A DNA stretch of 64,000 nt from Neorhizobium galegae (GCF_017877055.1 NZ_JAGIPG010000007.1:62001-126000); one strand, 5' to 3'. Positions 27,126 through 36,533 are shown, numbered from the stretch's first letter. Numbers and translations are program-made. The notes: generated from the letters alone by a model not told the origin.

Positions 27126-27959
27126 TTATCCCTTGACGGCGCCGGCGGTAAGGCCTGCCACGATCTTGCGTTGAATGAGGAGGAAGAAGACGATTGCCGG
27201 GATGGAGAACACCAGTGCCGTGCCCATCACCGCCGACATCGGCGTTTCGTACTGCCCGACAAAGGAGGCAAGGCCGACGCTGGCCGGCCAGTTGGCGCGA
27301 TCCGACAGGAAGGTGGAGGCGAACAGGAATTCGTTCCAGCCGGCGAAGAAGGAGACAACAGCCGCAGCCGCGATGCTGGGCGCGATCAGCGGCAGGATGA
27401 TCATCGTCAGCACGCTGAAGCGCGGGCAGTTGTCGATGATCGCCGATTCCTCGATCTCGTAGGGCACGGAATCCATCGCGCCCTTCAGTACAAAGCAGGC
27501 GACCGGCAGGGAGAAGCCGACATTGGCGAGCACCAGCCCCGTCAGGCTGTTCAGCAGACCGAAGGTGATGAACATCGCGTAGAGCGGCACGAGGATCAGC
27601 GCTTCCGGCACGACCTGTGTCATGAAAAGCAGGAAGCCGACCACGCCGCGGCCATGGAACTTGAAGCGGCTGAGCGCATAGCCGGCCAGCGAGCCCAGCG
27701 TCAGGCTGAGCACGGTGCCGCCGGATGCGATCAGCAGCGTGTTGAACAGCCACTGCCCGATCGGCACCTGGCCGAGTTCCGTGACCAGGCCGAACAGGTT
27801 CTGCGGCTGCAGCAGGAACCGCTGGCCGGTTCCGTAAAGTTCCGAATTCGGCGAAAGCGCGGTGGCGGCCATCCAGTAGACCGGGAAGCCGGCCATTACG
27901 ACCAGTATGCCTATCAGCAGATAGCGCAGCGTCTTGAGGGTGAGGTTTTTTATGGTCAT
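27126..27959 (-). CDS. ABC transporter permease, MalG/UgpE-like
   Basis: 277-residue carbohydrate-type permease with six helices. EAA loop: EIEESAIIDNCPRFSVLTMI, an atypical version (Cys where Gly is usual). ATG at 27959 overlaps the TGA of the preceding permease gene (TGATG), so the pair is coupled. Confidence 0.83.
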   Translation of the reverse strand: MTIKNLTLKTLRYLLIGILVVMAGFPVYWMAATALSPNSELYGTGQRFLLQPQNLFGLVTELGQVPIGQWLFNTLLIASGGTVLSLTLGSLAGYALSRFKFHGRGVVGFLLFMTQVVPEALILVPLYAMFITFGLLNSLTGLVLANVGFSLPVACFVLKGAMDSVPYEIEESAIIDNCPRFSVLTMIILPLIAPSIAAAAVVSFFAGWNEFLFASTFLSDRANWPASVGLASFVGQYETPMSAVMGTALVFSIPAIVFFLLIQRKIVAGLTAGAVKG

Positions 27960-28858
27960 CAGCGGGCCATCCACTTCATGCGGCGTTGCTCGACGGTGCA
28001 GTGGATGGCGGCGACCGCTAGCGCCAGCACCAGTCCGATCGCGCCATACGCACTGGCCATGCCGAGTTCATGGTTTTCGAACGCCGTCTGGCGGATTTTT
28101 ACGACCAGCGTGCTGGTGGTGCCCACAGGGCCGCCGCCCGTCAGCAGGTAGATGATATCGAAGCGACGGATCGACCAGACGCAGACCAGAAGGGCAGCAA
28201 GCTGGATGGCCGGCCGTATATGCGGCAGGGTGACGGCGCGAAAGGTGCTCAAACCATCGGCGCCATCGATGCGGGCAGCTTCCCTCACCTCGTGCGGTAC
28301 CGATTGCAGCGCCGCCAACACGACCAGCATGACGAAGGGTGCCACCTGCCAGACCGTGGTTGCGAGAATGGACGGCAGCGCCAGATCGATGCTCGTCAAC
28401 CAACCGAAGCGGCCGATCCCGAGCGCCTCCGTTAGGCGGTTGAAGACGCCGGAGCGGTCGTTATACATCCACAGCCAGATCAGCGACGCGGCGACGTTGG
28501 GCACCGCCCAGCCGAATAGCAGGATGGCGCGCACGATCGCCCGCCCCTTGAACGGACGATCGATGGCAAGCGCCGAGATCGTGCCCAATGCCACTCCGAA
28601 GATCACTGCCAGCACCGCATAGGCTAGCGTTGCCTTGAGCGAGAGATAGAAGGCCGGATCGTCGAACAGCCGCTGGTAATTGCCGAGCCCGATGAAACGG
28701 CCGCGGTTGGGATTGATGATCCGCGTGTTGGTGAGGCTCATGTACATCTGGCGGCCAAGCGGCCAGAACATGAACACCATCAGGTAGATCATCGGAGGAA
28801 GAATGAAGGCATAGGGCACGAGGCGCGTCATGCCGCTGCGGATTTTGGAGGCTGTCAT
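27959..28858 (-). CDS. ABC transporter permease, MalF/UgpA-like
   Basis: 299-residue permease with six helices (LVPYAFILPPMIYLMVFMFW is helix 1) and the EAA loop HEVREAARIDGADGLSTFRA. The frame is open far upstream (to 29059) but that part is the shadow of the binding-protein gene; ATG 28858 is the first start giving a normal N-terminus. Confidence 0.83.
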   Translation of the reverse strand: MTASKIRSGMTRLVPYAFILPPMIYLMVFMFWPLGRQMYMSLTNTRIINPNRGRFIGLGNYQRLFDDPAFYLSLKATLAYAVLAVIFGVALGTISALAIDRPFKGRAIVRAILLFGWAVPNVAASLIWLWMYNDRSGVFNRLTEALGIGRFGWLTSIDLALPSILATTVWQVAPFVMLVVLAALQSVPHEVREAARIDGADGLSTFRAVTLPHIRPAIQLAALLVCVWSIRRFDIIYLLTGGGPVGTTSTLVVKIRQTAFENHELGMASAYGAIGLVLALAVAAIHCTVEQRRMKWMAR

Positions 28859-28934
28859 GCCCGTTGTTCCGATACGTGAAGTCAGGGGCCTGGAGCGTCT
28901 CATAGCCGGAATACTGAGCGCTCCGGGGACGGGA

Positions 28935-30185
28935 TCAGAACTGCTTGTCGATCGTGGCCTGCGCCTCGGCCAGTGCCGTCTTCGGATCGGCATTGGAGAG
29001 GATGACCTTTTCGACCGCCTGCATGACGAAGCGCATGATCTGCATCGTCTCGACTTCATGGCCGGGGATCAGCGTGCTGCGCGAGGTTTCCGCCAGCTTG
29101 ACGAAGGCAGGCGCCCAGGGATTGGCGGCCGAATAGGCTTCGCTGACGGGAACGTCGGTTGCCAGTGCGTCCGGGCCGGACGCTTCGCGAAGGGCCTTCT
29201 GGGCCGGTTCGGTCATCAGCCAGGTCAGGAACTTGATCGATTCGGCCTGCACCTTGCTATGCTTGCTGACGCCGAGGAAGATCTGCTGGTGGGCGCCCGG
29301 GTTCTTGAACGGCATGGCCGCCCCGCCGATATCCTTGCTGGCCAGTGCGCCGCCCGAGGCGATGTTCAGCGTGCCGCCGGAATTGTCGATCGAGAAGGCG
29401 ACATGCTTTTCCTTGAAACGGGTTCGCTGGGTCGGCATGCTGTCGCCGACCGGGATGATGCCAGAGGCATAGGTTTCCTTGAAGGCGGTGACGGCTGCCA
29501 CGGCTTCCGGCGTGTTGATGGTCAGCTTGCCGTTCTTATCGGTCCAGTTGACCCCGTAGCCATAGGCCCAGCTCTGGAAGTCCATGTACCAGCCGCTGAG
29601 ATCGTTGATCTGGTGGCGGGCGCCGAAGCCGATGACGCCGGGCGTCTTGGCCGAAGCGGCCTTGGCCGAAGCGATCAGTTCATCCACCGTGGTCGGAACA
29701 TTGGCGCCGGCGGCATCCAGAACCGGCTTGTTGTAGATCAGCGCATAGGCGGCGCGCTGCCAGGCAATACCGTAGCGCTTGCCGTCGATCATGCCATTGT
29801 CATTGGTCTTGTTGAGCTTGACGCCCTCGGTCGCCTTGCCGATATCGACGAGGAAGCCGGCATCGGCCATCGCAAAAAACAGGCCTTCCTGCATGATGGC
29901 GATATCCGGCCCTTGGCCGGCACCCATCTCGGTGGTCAGCTTGTCAGCAAATTCGGCCGACGGGATGGCCACCTGCTCCAGCGAGACGTTGGGTGCAACT
30001 TCCTGATATTTTGCGATAGCGGCCCAGAGATTCTTGCCGCGCAGCGCATCGAGCCATTGGGAATTGGCGATCTTGATGGTGACTTTCGACTGGGCATGGC
30101 CAACGCCGGGAACGGCAGAGGCAAATGCGACGGCCAGCACGGCAGCCGTGGCAAGGAACTGGCGGCGGTAGGGGGTCTTCAGCAT
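28935..30185 (-). CDS. ABC transporter substrate-binding protein, MalE/UgpB-like
   Basis: 416-residue extracytoplasmic binding protein of the carbohydrate (family 1) type. A signal peptide (MLKTPYRRQFLATAAVLAVA, cleavage near GHA-Q at about 31) and GQGPDIAIMQEGLFFAMADA match the family. Start 30185 has AGAAGGAGA upstream. Second gene of the operon after the creatinase-like gene. Ligand unknown; the neighbours suggest a nitrogenous compound rather than a plain sugar. Confidence 0.83.
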   Translation of the reverse strand: MLKTPYRRQFLATAAVLAVAFASAVPGVGHAQSKVTIKIANSQWLDALRGKNLWAAIAKYQEVAPNVSLEQVAIPSAEFADKLTTEMGAGQGPDIAIMQEGLFFAMADAGFLVDIGKATEGVKLNKTNDNGMIDGKRYGIAWQRAAYALIYNKPVLDAAGANVPTTVDELIASAKAASAKTPGVIGFGARHQINDLSGWYMDFQSWAYGYGVNWTDKNGKLTINTPEAVAAVTAFKETYASGIIPVGDSMPTQRTRFKEKHVAFSIDNSGGTLNIASGGALASKDIGGAAMPFKNPGAHQQIFLGVSKHSKVQAESIKFLTWLMTEPAQKALREASGPDALATDVPVSEAYSAANPWAPAFVKLAETSRSTLIPGHEVETMQIMRFVMQAVEKVILSNADPKTALAEAQATIDKQF

Positions 30186-30229
30186 TTCGGTTCTCCTTCT
30201 GAGGTCTGTTCTTATTGGTTGTTGCGATG

Positions 30230-31663
30230 TCAGGCCTTGACCCGATGGGGGGCGAGTGGCGTGTGGCGGCTGAGGTTTTCGTGGCCATCGGCGGTGACGA
30301 GGAAGCAATCGCCGACATTGCAGCCGGCCACTTCCGGCTCCAGCCATTGCGAATGCAGCACGAAGGTCATGCCCTCCTCCAGCTTGTCGTGGTTATTCGA
30401 CTGCATGTTGTAGGGCATCATCTTAGGCATCGATACGGAATGCCCGACATTCGGGTTATGCGGCCCGAGCGTGGCCGGATAGACATGCATCAGCTTGCGG
30501 CCCTGGCGCTCCCAGTCCTCGTCCACCACATGCTTGCGCGGGATGAGGCGCGGCTTGCCGTCGTCTTCCGACACCCAGTTGTAGGGCATGGAGCGGCTTT
30601 CGGCCGATGTCAGGTAGCCGCGGGCGATATAGGGATCGAAGGAGGCGTTGGCGACGTCGGAAATCAGCGCGCCCGGCTTCACCAGCGAGGCGGCCTTTTC
30701 CACACCCTCGACGCACATCTGCAGGACTTCCTCCTGCTTATCGGTAATGTCGCCGACCGCGATCATGCGGGCGATCTGCGCCGTGTAGCCCTGATAGATC
30801 ACTGCGGAAATATAGAGATTGATCAGGTCGCCATCGCGGACGATATGGCCATAGGGCTTGCCGCAATGAGTGCCGTAGCGATTGATGCCGATCTGGTAGC
30901 CGTCGCCGGTCTCGCCGCCGCGGGCCATCTGCGCATAGGTGAAGGCGGCATAGATTTCGAAATCGGTGACGCCCGGCCTGACGACGTGATAGGCGGCCTC
31001 GATGCCGATGCTGGCGAGCTGTGCCGCGGTACGCACCACCGCCTGTTCCTTCGGTGAACGCACCTTCTGCATGCGTTCGACGATCGGCTCGGCCGGCACG
31101 AATGAGGATTTCGGCAGCCGCGCCTTCAGGCCGTTCCAGTAGCCCGCCGAGGTGGCATCGCCGATCGTGCCTATCTGAACGGAGGATAGACCGCTCTTTT
31201 CCAGAAACGCGGCGACCGCATCCGCGACCTTGTCGACGGTCTTGCCGGGGCGGTTATAGGTCTCGCGCCCCCAGGTGCCGACCTGCCAGATATCTTCCAC
31301 CAGTACCGCTTCGCCGGCCGGCGGCAGCAGCACCGAGCTGCTGAAGATGGAAAACAGCGTCAGCGGCTTGTCGTCGTCGGTGGGGATGACCAGCACCCCT
31401 TCGCGGGCCCAGTCGCAGACATAGCGCAGGTAGGAATTCGACACCTTGTAGGAGCCGATCGAATCCGCATGGATGAGGATCACGTCGTGACCCGCGACGA
31501 CGGCCTCGCGGCGGATGCGCCGCAGACGATCCACAAACTCGCTTTCCGGCAGCGGGCCGACCGGCTCGAACTCGAAGGAAGGGCTGAACCCGTCGAGCAG
31601 TCGCTCGAACCTCAGGTCGGTTTGGAATACAGGCGCAAGGCGGGACGGGTTCAAGGCTGTCAT
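30230..31663 (-). CDS. Creatinase-like M24 (pita-bread fold) protein with metal ligands lost
   Basis: 477-residue protein. Residues about 30-190 match the N-terminal creatinase/prolidase domain (HDVILIHADSIGSYKVSNSY) and about 200-470 the pita-bread domain (MQKVRSPKEQAVVRTAAQLA, GDLINLYISAVIYQGYTAQI, LVKPGALISDVANASF, VGHSVSMPKMMPYN). In metal-dependent M24 enzymes two Asp and two Glu bind the metals. Here the first positions read NLYIS and TAQIA, and the late ones FVLHSQW and NVGDC, so only the His (VGHS) is kept. Creatinase is the known metal-free member, hydrolysing a guanidino C-N bond. Start 31663 is the first ATG after the long AT-rich upstream gap. First gene of the operon. Confidence 0.78.
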   Translation of the reverse strand: MTALNPSRLAPVFQTDLRFERLLDGFSPSFEFEPVGPLPESEFVDRLRRIRREAVVAGHDVILIHADSIGSYKVSNSYLRYVCDWAREGVLVIPTDDDKPLTLFSIFSSSVLLPPAGEAVLVEDIWQVGTWGRETYNRPGKTVDKVADAVAAFLEKSGLSSVQIGTIGDATSAGYWNGLKARLPKSSFVPAEPIVERMQKVRSPKEQAVVRTAAQLASIGIEAAYHVVRPGVTDFEIYAAFTYAQMARGGETGDGYQIGINRYGTHCGKPYGHIVRDGDLINLYISAVIYQGYTAQIARMIAVGDITDKQEEVLQMCVEGVEKAASLVKPGALISDVANASFDPYIARGYLTSAESRSMPYNWVSEDDGKPRLIPRKHVVDEDWERQGRKLMHVYPATLGPHNPNVGHSVSMPKMMPYNMQSNNHDKLEEGMTFVLHSQWLEPEVAGCNVGDCFLVTADGHENLSRHTPLAPHRVKA

Positions 31664-31990
31664 GGCGGCTCTCGTCGAAAATGCGAATGAAAATAGCTTA
31701 TAGATGAAATTTATTTTGCAAATAGCCGCAGCCGTTGCTCCGGAGAGCATTTGCCTACAATTTGAGCATGATTTATTATTTAAGCCAAAATCCGTCAAAA
31801 ACTGCGCATGGGGTCTGGATCGATGGCGCAAAACAGGCATTAAAATCAAGACTCATACAAAAGGTTGCGTCATGCGCGATGAAAAAAAACTTTCAAAATA
31901 ATTCTGAAAATCGTCACGCCGTATGGATCGGCATGCCCGGAAAAGTGGCGCCGAGCGGCAGATATTTGCCCTGAGTGAGCGGAACCTAAC
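31664..31990. promoter_or_regulatory. AT-rich promoter region of the creatinase-like/ABC operon
   Basis: These 327 bases are far richer in A and T than the rest of the window (for example TTTATTTTGCAAATAGC and a run of A at about 31881). They hold no convincing gene. They must contain the promoter of the leftward operon and probably the RpiR operator, though no clear dyad was found. Confidence 0.45.
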
Positions 31991-31992
31991 GT

Positions 31993-32679
31993 CGTTGCCT
32001 GCAGGAGCTAAAGTCGCCTGACGAGAAGTTCCCACGCCGGGAGATCGAGCGTGCCGGCTATGGCGCCATCTGGCATGGTCAGAAATCCTGGAACGGCGTG
32101 GCCGTCCTCGCCCGCGATCAGGAGCCGCGAGAGACCCGCCGTGGGCTTCCGGGCGACCTCGACGATAGTCACGGCCGATATATAGAGGCGGCCATTGATG
32201 GCATGATGGTCGGCTGCCTTTATCTTCCGAACGGCAATCCGGCACCTGGGCCGAAGGTTGACTACAAACTCCGCTGGTTCGAGCGGCTGCATTCCTATGC
32301 GGCAGAACTTTTCGAGCTTGATGTGCCCTGCGCATTGGTCGGAGATTTCAACATCATGCCGACCGACCTCGACGTCTACAAGCCGGAGCGCTGGCGAGAC
32401 AATGCCCTGTTTCGGCCCGAGGTTCGCGCAGCTTATGCCGAGCTCATTGCCATGGGCTGGACGGACGCCCTTGGCTGCTGCATCCCGAACAGCGGATCTA
32501 TACGTTCTGGAAGTATTTCCGCAACTCTTTCGCTCGGGACGCATGCCTTCGCATCGACCATTTTCTGCCCAGTCCGTCAGTACGCACGACTGCAGACCTA
32601 CGGCGTAGATAGGTTCGCCCGTGCATGGGAGCACACCAGTGACCACGCTCCGGTTTGGATTGAACTGGGTGACCGATAG
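31993..32679 (+). pseudogene. Exonuclease III (AP endonuclease), truncated and frameshifted
   Basis: Translation begins CLQELKSPDEKFPRREIERA, the early part of ExoIII with the catalytic Glu (QELK), but the first 30-odd residues are missing and a stop precedes it. The GDFNIMP motif (catalytic Asp/Asn) and HTSDHAPVWIEL (catalytic Asp-His) are intact. Between about 32470 and 32590 the frame is displaced: the expected LLHPEQRIYTFWKYFRNSFA is readable only in another frame, so two compensating shifts disrupt the region around the catalytic RIDH motif. Non-functional relic of a second ExoIII copy. Confidence 0.8.
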
Positions 32680-33080
32680 CTCACCTTAAATGAATAGGGC
32701 CCAGTTTGCCCGCAATTGGCATATGAGCGGCCGCTTGTCTGCCTTTGAGGCAAGACCTTGGTAGACGCTCTCGTTGCAGAGAACGAGACGGTGACGTCCG
32801 CGTAAACCATGCGGCTGCGTGAGGCTCGCGCCGAGCCTATCACGGCGAGAGACATTCCTCACAGATCCCGTAACAGTCTTCGTCGGATGACGCGGGCCGT
32901 CCGCAACAGCTGCATGGGGACGGCCCCGGATCAGCCGAAGAGGTCTCCGGCGGCAGGATTTCAATCTCGGCGTCTGCGAAGAGGCGAAGGGTGTCTTCTT
33001 CCATCTCGATGCTCCAGGTCGAGGACTCCGACTCGAGATGGTTACGCCGGCGGCAATCTCAAGATGGGCTCCGAAGTGAT
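32680..33080. other. Gap with no supportable gene
   Basis: Between the ExoIII relic and the RES toxin gene (401 bases) only short frames exist. One leftward frame ends RHRLVLCNESVYQGLASKAD, then KRPLICQLRANWALFI, and may be the degraded tail of a gene, but it has no recognisable domain. Confidence 0.4.
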
Positions 33081-33563
33081 TTAGGTCTTCGATTTCAGAC
33101 GCGAATCGTAGAGCCACCTACGAACCTTTGTCGCTGAAATTTTACCAGCATCTGGGTGCAGCGGATTGACAAGCACATTCGATTCGTCGGGTACAATGAC
33201 CGAAGGAACGAACAGACAGGCCGACCGACGTTCGGCCAGCCAAGTCGAGCCATAAGCCAAACTGGCGCGCCCCGCTGGTAGCGCATCCCATCCTACCGGC
33301 GCTGTTTTTGCATCCAGCCGCTCGCTTGCGTCCCAGAGGTCTTGAGGGATGTCGATTCTGACGAGGTAGCGGTTTAAAGGTAAGCTAGATGCAGCAAAAT
33401 GCACGAGCGTTTCCATCGCCGCGAGCGAGATGTTTTCCGCGCAATAGAGCACGGCAAAGCCCGGCGCATTCCACCTCCCCCCCGTAACTTTCGCACCCGT
33501 TCCTGTGAGGTCGTCCGCTTCATAATCTGGAGTGTCCGTCGCGATCCGCCAAGCTGCGGGCAT
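33081..33563 (-). CDS. RES-domain toxin
   Basis: 160-residue RES-family toxin. Characterised members of the family (MbcT and other RES proteins) deplete cellular NAD+. Family features seen: AWRIATDTPDYEADDLTGTG, GGRWNAPGFAVLYCAENISL (the Arg and Tyr of the active site) and ATKVRRWLYDSRL. The ATG overlaps the antitoxin stop as TGATG, so translation is coupled and toxin follows antitoxin, the normal order for RES-Xre modules. Confidence 0.88.
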   Translation of the reverse strand: MPAAWRIATDTPDYEADDLTGTGAKVTGGRWNAPGFAVLYCAENISLAAMETLVHFAASSLPLNRYLVRIDIPQDLWDASERLDAKTAPVGWDALPAGRASLAYGSTWLAERRSACLFVPSVIVPDESNVLVNPLHPDAGKISATKVRRWLYDSRLKSKT

Positions 33564-34138
33564 CAGGAGTAGGCCCCACTTTGCATCCGGGCAAGTAATT
33601 GCGACACCATTGCCTGCCCTTCGAGCGTATCAATGAAATCAAGTGGACGGGCACCCCCAAGAGCCGGCACGGATTGCTGTAGCCAGCCGGCCAGCCAGCT
33701 TGCTGCGTCAAACCCTTGCGTATCGCCAGATTGCTTTACCATCTCAGTAACTTGGCCCACGAGCTTGGAAACGCCCAACACGCGCTCGCTATCTTCCGGG
33801 GATAGGTTTTCGTGCCTACTCACCTTGCGGTTCAACGTGGCGATTGACATCCTGAGGCTTTCCAGAAGCAAACTCTGAGGTATGCCAAGCCGCTCCTGCA
33901 GATGCTTCACGTCTCGTGCGCTGATGCCTTCGCGAATCATCTCAATCCGCTGCCAAGGCGGTGCTCGGAAGATTTCCTCGAAGTCGGAAACAGAAACAGT
34001 CTTCTTCCGCTTACCACGATGCTCGGATTCCGATTTCTCTCCGAAAATCGCCCGCAGGAGCTTTTCCTCCGGGGTCATCCGAGCGAAGTCGGACTTGACT
34101 TCGCGCTTCGATGTATCTCTTGCTGTTACCGGGTCCAT
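33563..34138 (-). CDS. Xre/MbcA/ParS-type antitoxin
   Basis: 191-residue antitoxin. A Xre-like HTH lies at about 70-125 (ISARDVKHLQERLGIPQSLL) and the MbcA/ParS/Xre toxin-binding domain is at the C-terminus (about 130-190, ASWLAGWLQQSVPALGGARP). It has a longer charged N-terminus than most relatives. It neutralises the RES protein and should autorepress the pair. The promoter is in 34139-34322, which shows no clean dyad. Confidence 0.85.
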   Translation of the reverse strand: MDPVTARDTSKREVKSDFARMTPEEKLLRAIFGEKSESEHRGKRKKTVSVSDFEEIFRAPPWQRIEMIREGISARDVKHLQERLGIPQSLLLESLRMSIATLNRKVSRHENLSPEDSERVLGVSKLVGQVTEMVKQSGDTQGFDAASWLAGWLQQSVPALGGARPLDFIDTLEGQAMVSQLLARMQSGAYS

Positions 34139-34322
34139 ATCAATATCACGACATCGCTTGCCGTGCTCCTTTGAGCATGAATATAGCTCAAATGATTAGA
34201 TATTCAAGCGCCATTGCCGCCGACTGACGTTGCAAACGGCTAGTTGAGATCGCATCAGGGGTGAGTAGCGGCCTGCTCCGTGGCAGAGTGAGGTCGCTAG
34301 AAAACTCTCTGGAGGCCAACCA

Positions 34323-34621
34323 TGCCGATGACAGCAGATCAATCTCAAAAGCAAACCGCGGTGATGTCACGTTGTTTGACTGAAGCCGGGCGAAGGGCTT
34401 GCCGTTGAACTCAGGCAGCTGCGCCGGTTACGGCCTTCCACTGCGCCATTGCGCGGATACGATGAATGTGGGTGGCGAGGGCGGTGTGCTTCTGGTAAAA
34501 CCCGATGCCGCGCTTCGGTCGACCGGAAGAGATCGCAGAAGCTGTCGCGTTTCTGGGCTTTGAGGCAACCTATACCACCGGCAGCGAACTCGCCGTCGGA
34601 GGCGGCGGCTCCCAGCTTTAG
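34323..34621 (+). pseudogene. SDR gene with its middle replaced by an IS6 remnant
   Basis: A good ribosome site (GGAGG at 34311-34315) and ATG at 34323 begin a frame MPMTADQSQKQTA, a typical lead-in to an SDR first strand, interrupted at 34360 by the IS6 terminus. Beyond the remnant, 34499-34621 reads NPMPRFGRPEEIAEAVAFLG, then FEATYTTGSELAVGGGGSQL and a stop, the unmistakable SDR C-terminus. About 190 codons with cofactor and catalytic sites are gone. That the two ends come from one gene is inferred from position and orientation. Confidence 0.65.
34360..34496 (-). mobile_element. 137-bp end fragment of the IS6-family element
   Basis: This stretch matches the left end of the element at 6868-7546, from the second base of the terminal repeat to the CTGGT at about 7005, with one difference seen (A to G in the GGTTACRGCC segment). 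It contains only the transposase C-terminal codons and one terminal repeat. The other end is missing. Confidence 0.85.
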
Positions 34622-34846
34622 CGCCGACCGGCACGCCTTAGGGATTTGACGTGCCGCTAAACGATCAGAACGATCTGCTCACGCGCCTCTTCGGACTTCA
34701 AAAGATCAAAAAAGTGCGGAAGCGCTGAAAACCCGCCAGCTTTGCTCTCTCAACGGTTTGCGACGAGCCCGAAACGGTGCATGTCCGCGGACGCGGCGGC
34801 AGCCTGAATCTCTTCGACGTATCCACCTGAAGCGACTGGCCGACCG

Positions 34847-36469
34847 TCAGCCAACCGGCGTGGCGGCGCCGCGCCCGCGGATCATTACGGACGCTTTTTC
34901 GGCAATCATGATCGTCGGGATGTTTGTATTGCCGCCCGGCTCTTCCGGCATGACGGAAGCATCAACGACACGCAGGCCTTCGATGCCACGAACCTTGAGT
35001 TCCGGATCGACGACGGCACTTGAGGTCACGCCCATGGCGCATGTGCCCAATGCATGTTGTCGGACTAGCACGGTCTTGCGGATGACCGCTTCCAGATCGG
35101 CATTGGTCTGCACCTCCTTGCCGGGAAAAATCTCGTCTTCGATCAGGTCTTTCTGGCGGCCGGAATTGTAGATTTCCCGCGTCAGCCGGATCGCCTTGAT
35201 CATGTCGTCCATGTCGGGACGCTCGGTGAAGAGATTGAACTGGATACGCGGGGATGCGTCCGGGTCCGCCGAGCCGAGCTTCACCCATCCGCGCGAGCGA
35301 GGATAAAGTGTCCCGACGCGGGCGGTGAAGGAATGGATGGGGGGCGGCGTCTGGCCGGGGAACCATAACTTCGCATCGTTCGCGACCGAGGAACAAACGA
35401 GCTGCACGTCCGGCCGGTCAAGATGCGGTTCGGTCCTGGCAAAGATCACCGCCGCAGCACCATTGTTCGTAAACGGGCCTTTGCGGAACAGGTGCCAGCG
35501 GGCGCCGGAAACGATCGCGCGATCCAGCCGAAGCTGTTCCAGGAATGTGCCCTTGTTCTTCGCCTTGAAGATCGCCAGCATATTGGGATGTTCGGACAGG
35601 TTCTGCCCGACACCCGGCAGGTCGTGCACGACATCTATCCCGAACTCGCGCAGATGATCTGCAGGCCCGACGCCGGACAGCATCAGCATCTGGGGCGATT
35701 TGTAGGGTCCCGCCGACAGGATGACTTCGCTTTCCGCAAATGCCGTCCGCAACTGGCCATCCTGCCTGTATTCGACGCCTCGGGCGCGGCCTTTCTCGAT
35801 CACCACGCGGCGCAAAACGGCGCCGGTCTCGACCGTCAGATTGGGCCGCGAGAGTGCGGGATCGAGGTAAGAGCGGGCCGTGCTCTGGCGCACGCCGTCG
35901 CCCACGGCAAGTTCGATCTTGCTGACGCCTTCCGTGTCGGCACCATTATAGTCGTCGCGATTGGTAAGGCCGACTGCGGCTGCACCATCCTGCAAGGCTT
36001 CGTAGAGCATTTGCGGATGCCGGGTCTGGGAGACCTTGATCGGACCGCTTCCGCCGTGAAACTCGCCCTCGCCGCGCCAGCTGTTTTCCAGCTTCCGGAA
36101 ATAGGGTAGCACATCCTGATAGCTCCAGCCCTCAAGACCGAGCTGCCGCCATGTGTCGTAGTCGCGAGGATTGCCGCGGGCAAAGATCATCCCGTTGATC
36201 ATCGATGTTCCGCCCAGCGCGCGGCCCCGACGCAGGAGAATGCGGCGGCCGTTCAGGCCCGGCTCCGGCTCGGTATCGAACTGCCACGTATATCGCTTGT
36301 TGAACGACATCATGTAAAAGGCGATCGGCATCTGCAGCCACGGATGGCGGGCACGCTTTCCCGCTTCGAGAAGCAGCACGCGCGTCGTTCCGTCTTCGGT
36401 TAGCCGGTTGGCAAGCACGCAGCCAGCCGAGCCCGCACCAACAATGATATAGTGGTATGTGGCAGTCAT
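34847..36469 (-). CDS. GMC-family FAD-dependent alcohol/choline dehydrogenase
   Basis: 540-residue GMC oxidoreductase. FAD site IIVGAGSAGCVLANRL (about 8-23), GMC signature 1 GRALGGTSMINGMIFARGN, signature 2 SAGPYKSPQMLMLSGVGP, catalytic His in VRQHALGTCAMG and Asn in GGNTNIPTIMIAEKA. It oxidises a primary alcohol. No signal peptide. Last gene of the leftward aldehyde dehydrogenase - TctC - GMC group; the stop at 34847 lies just beyond the decayed IS region. Confidence 0.85.
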   Translation of the reverse strand: MTATYHYIIVGAGSAGCVLANRLTEDGTTRVLLLEAGKRARHPWLQMPIAFYMMSFNKRYTWQFDTEPEPGLNGRRILLRRGRALGGTSMINGMIFARGNPRDYDTWRQLGLEGWSYQDVLPYFRKLENSWRGEGEFHGGSGPIKVSQTRHPQMLYEALQDGAAAVGLTNRDDYNGADTEGVSKIELAVGDGVRQSTARSYLDPALSRPNLTVETGAVLRRVVIEKGRARGVEYRQDGQLRTAFAESEVILSAGPYKSPQMLMLSGVGPADHLREFGIDVVHDLPGVGQNLSEHPNMLAIFKAKNKGTFLEQLRLDRAIVSGARWHLFRKGPFTNNGAAAVIFARTEPHLDRPDVQLVCSSVANDAKLWFPGQTPPPIHSFTARVGTLYPRSRGWVKLGSADPDASPRIQFNLFTERPDMDDMIKAIRLTREIYNSGRQKDLIEDEIFPGKEVQTNADLEAVIRKTVLVRQHALGTCAMGVTSSAVVDPELKVRGIEGLRVVDASVMPEEPGGNTNIPTIMIAEKASVMIRGRGAATPVG

Positions 36470-36533
36470 GCTTCTTCATGCCTTCTGGGAAGACAGACTC
36501 CCGCCGGAATGGCGGAAGCCCGAATGCAGCCCG

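Noticed and set aside
28830..30413. 527-codon plus-strand frame across the MalE-like binding-protein gene
   Set aside because: Antisense shadow; the minus-strand protein has a signal peptide and family motifs.
32686..33117. 143-codon minus-strand frame beside the RES gene
   Set aside because: Overlaps the RES gene end, has biased composition and no recognised domain; only its tail looks faintly coding.
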